Source of the DNA: Geodermatophilus siccatus
GTDB taxonomy: Bacteria; Actinomycetota; Actinomycetes; Mycobacteriales; Geodermatophilaceae
Assembly (NCBI RefSeq): GCF_900103785.1
Contig: NZ_FNHE01000017.1
Location: 1 to 64,000, forward strand
DNA: 64,000 bases
Reading direction: 5' to 3'
In this document: piece after piece, positions 61,402 through 64,000 of the stretch
Position numbering within the stretch: position 1 is the stretch's first letter
Layout of the letters: each line of letters starts with the position of its first letter
Translations under genes and position numbers: made by a program
The notes under the pieces: generated by a model
Databases searched by the model: none
Told to the model about the DNA's origin: nothing
What the model saw: the letters and a program-made list of their open reading frames with translations, nothing else

Positions 61402-62340
61402 GGAGGACGGGGTCCTCCACCGGACCAGGCCGACGACGTCGGCGGCGCAGCCCCAGGAGAGGGTGACGCCGGCGCCGCCGTGCCCGTAGCAGGCCACCAC
61501 CGGTCGCCCGCCGACGTCCAGCCGTTCCAGCCGGACGGTGGGCCGGCCCGGCCGCAGCCCCACCGCCCGCGACAGCACCGGCTGCCCGCGCAGCTCCGGG
61601 ACCAGCGCGCACGCCCGCGCCAGGATCGCGGCCTCCACCGCGGGGTCGGGCTCGGTGCCGGTGGCGCCCTCCACCGCCGTGCCCCCGCAGACGACGTCCC
61701 GCCCGCGGGGGACGACGTAGGTGAGCCCGGCCGGGTCGTCGTCGTCCAGCACCCAGCCGCCCAGGCCCGGGTCGGCCAGCCGCACCACCTGGCCCTGCAC
61801 GGGTACGCAGAAGTCGTCGTCGAGGAGGTGTCCCGCGGCCAGTCCCGCGGCCACCACCACGACGTCCCCCGCCACCTCGTCGAGCGCGGTGACCCGGCCC
61901 GGCACGGTCTGCACCCCGGCCGAGGCGCACGCGCCGACCAGCCAGGGCAGGTACCGGCCCGTGTCCACCACCGGCAGCGTGCAGTGGGTGCCGGCGGGGG
62001 CGCCGGGCGGGAGCTCCTGCGTGGTCGCCGGACGGACGTCGGCCACGCCGGGCGTCCACCAGAGGTCGGGCTCGGGCGTGCGGTGCACGAACGTCCCGGG
62101 CCGGAGCGTCACCCCGGTGGCCGGGTCGGCGGCCAGCCGGGTGAGGACCCCGAGCGAGGTGGCGCCCCACCGCAGGACGGCGTCCGCGGGCGCCGCCCGG
62201 TACGGGAACCAGATCGCGGCGGCCACCGCGGAGGTGGTCGCCGCGATCGGGTCGGCGGTGTGCACCCGGACCCGGTGACCGGCGCGCGCGAGCTCGAGCG
62301 CGCAGGTCAGCCCCACGACCCCGCCGCCGACGACGGCCAC
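61396..62340 (-). CDS. FAD-dependent D-amino acid oxidase family protein
   Basis: This 314-residue protein has the dinucleotide motif VVGGGVVGLTCALELARAG and the DAAO-like C-terminus VACYGHGGAGVTLSWGCA. It also has AAAIWFPYRAAP, typical of D-amino acid oxidases. It would oxidise a D-amino acid to the imino acid with release of hydrogen peroxide. The start is the GTG at 62340. Confidence 0.87.
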   Translation of the reverse strand: MAVVGGGVVGLTCALELARAGHRVRVHTADPIAATTSAVAAAIWFPYRAAPADAVLRWGATSLGVLTRLAADPATGVTLRPGTFVHRTPEPDLWWTPGVADVRPATTQELPPGAPAGTHCTLPVVDTGRYLPWLVGACASAGVQTVPGRVTALDEVAGDVVVVAAGLAAGHLLDDDFCVPVQGQVVRLADPGLGGWVLDDDDPAGLTYVVPRGRDVVCGGTAVEGATGTEPDPAVEAAILARACALVPELRGQPVLSRAVGLRPGRPTVRLERLDVGGRPVVACYGHGGAGVTLSWGCAADVVGLVRWRTPSSP

Positions 62341-62365
62341 CGCGAGGTGGCCGTCACCGGCGGCT

Positions 62366-62426
62366 GTGGCCCCCTGCAGGGTCCCGCCGCGAGCCCGCGA
62401 GTGGCGGGGGGCGAGCGGGTCCTGCC
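62366..62426 (-). repeat. Stop-proximal palindrome, partly decayed copy F
   Basis: CCCCCTGCAGGGTCCCGCCG, then GAGCCCGCGAG and GCGGGTCCTGCC, keep the family order directly after the aceE stop; the outer stem is weaker than in copies A-C. Confidence 0.6.
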
Positions 62427-64000
62427 TCAGGTCGCCGGGCTGGGGTCGGACCGCTCCTCCTCGGGCGCGGCCTGCACGTCGCGGATCTGGTACTTCTCCA
62501 CCGCCTGGCGGACGACGTCACGGTCGACCTCGCCGCGCTGGGCCAGCGAGGCCAGCACCCGGACGACGACCGACTCGGCGTCGACGTGGAAGTGCCGCCG
62601 CAGCGCCGGCCGGGTGTCGGAGAGGCCGAACCCGTCGGTGCCCAGCGTCGCCATCCCGCCGGGGACGTACGGCGCGATGAGGTCGGGCACCGCGCGCATC
62701 CAGTCCGACACCGCGACGACCGGCCCGGGGGCGTCCTGCAGCCGCTGGGTCACGTACGGGACCTGCGGCTCGTCCTCCGGGTACAGCAGGTTGTGCTCCT
62801 CCGCCGCGTCGGCCTGCCGCCGCAGCTCGTTCCACGACGTCACCGACCACACGTCGGCCGACACGCCCCAGTCGTTCGCCAGCAGCTCCTGCGCGCGCAG
62901 CGCCCACGGCACCGCGACGCCGGAGGCCAGCACCTGCGCCTTGGGGCCGTCCCCCTGGCCGGGCGCGTACCGGTACATGCCGGCCAGCAGGCCCTGGACG
63001 TCCAGACCCTCGGGCTCGGCCGGCTGGTTGTACGGCTCGTTGTAGACCGTCAGGTAGTACATGACGTCGGGCGAGCGGGAGCCGCCCAGCGGGGCGCCCG
63101 GGTCGTCGCCGTACATGCGGGCCAACGCGTCCTTGGTGATGTGCCCGACCTCGTAGGAGAACGCGGGGTCGTAGCAGACGACGGCCGGGTTGGTGTGCGC
63201 GAGCAGCAGCGAGTGGCCGTCCTCGTGCTGGAGGCCCTCGCCGTTGAGCGTCGTCCGGCCGGCGGTGGCCCCGAGGACGAAGCCGCGGGTCATCTGGTCC
63301 GCGGCCGCCCAGAACGAGTCGCCGGTCCGCTGGAACCCGAACATCGAGTAGAAGATGTAGATCGGGACCATCGGCTCGCCGTGCGTGGCGTACGAGGTGC
63401 CGACGGCGGTGAACGACGCAGTGGAGCCCGCCTCGTTGATGCCCTCGTGCAGGATCTGGCCCTGCTCGGACTCCTTGTACGCCAGCATCAGCTCGCGGTC
63501 GACCGAGGTGTAGCGCTGGCCGGCCGGGTTGTAGATCTTCTGCGACGGGAAGAGGGAGTCCATCCCGAAGGTGCGGGCCTCGTCCGGGATGATCGGCACG
63601 AAGCGCGGGCCGAGCTCCTTGTCCTTGAGCAGCTCCTTGAGCAGGCGGACGAACGCCATCGTGGTGGCGACCTCCTGCTTGCCCGAGCCGCGCCGCAGGA
63701 CGTCGAGGGCCTTGTCCTCGGGCGCCTTGAGCGTCTTGAACTCCGACCGGCGCCGGGGCACCGCGCCGCCCAGCTGCCGGCGCCGCTCGAGCATGTACTG
63801 CATCTCGTCGGAGTCCGGGGCGGGCTTGTAGTAGGGCGGCAGGGTCTTGTCGAGCTGCTCGTCGGGGATCGGCAGGTAGAGCCGGTCGCGGAACGCGGCG
63901 AGGTCCTCGGCGGTCAGCTTCTTCATCTGGTGGGTGGAGTTGCGGCCCTCGAAGTGGCTGCCGAGGGTCCAGCCCTTGATGGTCTTGGCGAGGATGACCG
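62427..64000 (-). CDS. aceE: Pyruvate dehydrogenase E1 component (AceE type), 5' part missing
   Basis: The C-terminal 524 residues are present: [60 protein letters not shown] and [20 protein letters not shown]. This is the homodimeric AceE type of proteobacteria and actinobacteria, which decarboxylates pyruvate with thiamine diphosphate. The N-terminal ThDP-binding part lies beyond the window. Placement next to the fab operon is usual in actinobacteria, supplying acetyl-CoA. Confidence 0.95.
   Translation of the reverse strand, partial: VILAKTIKGWTLGSHFEGRNSTHQMKKLTAEDLAAFRDRLYLPIPDEQLDKTLPPYYKPAPDSDEMQYMLERRRQLGGAVPRRRSEFKTLKAPEDKALDVLRRGSGKQEVATTMAFVRLLKELLKDKELGPRFVPIIPDEARTFGMDSLFPSQKIYNPAGQRYTSVDRELMLAYKESEQGQILHEGINEAGSTASFTAVGTSYATHGEPMVPIYIFYSMFGFQRTGDSFWAAADQMTRGFVLGATAGRTTLNGEGLQHEDGHSLLLAHTNPAVVCYDPAFSYEVGHITKDALARMYGDDPGAPLGGSRSPDVMYYLTVYNEPYNQPAEPEGLDVQGLLAGMYRYAPGQGDGPKAQVLASGVAVPWALRAQELLANDWGVSADVWSVTSWNELRRQADAAEEHNLLYPEDEPQVPYVTQRLQDAPGPVVAVSDWMRAVPDLIAPYVPGGMATLGTDGFGLSDTRPALRRHFHVDAESVVVRVLASLAQRGEVDRDVVRQAVEKYQIRDVQAAPEEERSDPSPAT

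Overview
The window is very GC-rich DNA with dense gene packing, frequent GTG starts, mycothiol-dependent-type enzymes, DUF222, DUF3145 and DUF2505 proteins, HelR, and the actinobacterial order fasR-fabD-fabH-acpP-fabF-accD next to aceE. This points to an actinobacterium, and the protein style suggests the Geodermatophilaceae (Blastococcus, Geodermatophilus, Modestobacter). The genus is inference; no database was searched.

1-8.4 kb holds a partial DUF222 gene, an amidase with an overlapping TetR regulator, a potassium channel, a DinB protein coupled to a 40-residue ORF, a Ser/Thr kinase, a universal stress protein, a DUF2505 protein, a broken glyoxalase-fold gene and a DUF6069-like membrane protein. 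8.4-15.7 kb is a tightly coupled minus-strand operon (cyclase, acyl-CoA synthetase, amino-acid permease, APH-like kinase, HAD tail). It diverges from an iron-dependent alcohol dehydrogenase across a perfect palindrome. 15.8-21.2 kb encodes a membrane M28 peptidase, HelR with a rifamycin-associated element (RAE) upstream, and a second APH-like kinase. 21.3-29.4 kb is a polyol uptake and oxidation locus: a SorC-type regulator, two operator palindromes, a binding protein, two permeases, sorbitol-type and mannitol-type dehydrogenases and an ATPase.

29.4-45.7 kb is the accessory region. It carries secreted proteins (a DUF5602-like lipoprotein, a CAP protein, a metzincin) and a 929-residue M6-like metalloprotease without a signal peptide. 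An approximately 11-kb segment is then bracketed by complementary halves of a CAT-anticodon tRNA gene: a degenerate 3' half at 34.66 kb and a nearly perfect 5' half at 45.66 kb, with one intact copy inside at 37.39 kb. The segment encodes small phage-like proteins, two HNH nucleases and a ruined LysM/NlpC endolysin, but no recognisable integrase. Several of its genes are frameshifted.

45.7-64 kb returns to core genes: a lone pstS, a cyclic-di-AMP riboswitch in front of an M23 peptidase, a mycothiol-type DinB protein, a GGDEF cyclase, DUF3145, and the fatty-acid synthase operon fasR-fabD-fabH-acpP-fabF-accD. PAP2, pirin, M20 amidohydrolase, an FAD oxidase and the 3' part of aceE follow. A family of about 60-bp palindromes sits directly after stop codons in this part and at 6.6 kb. 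Some copies keep their stems through paired base changes, which suggests a functional RNA hairpin such as a terminator.
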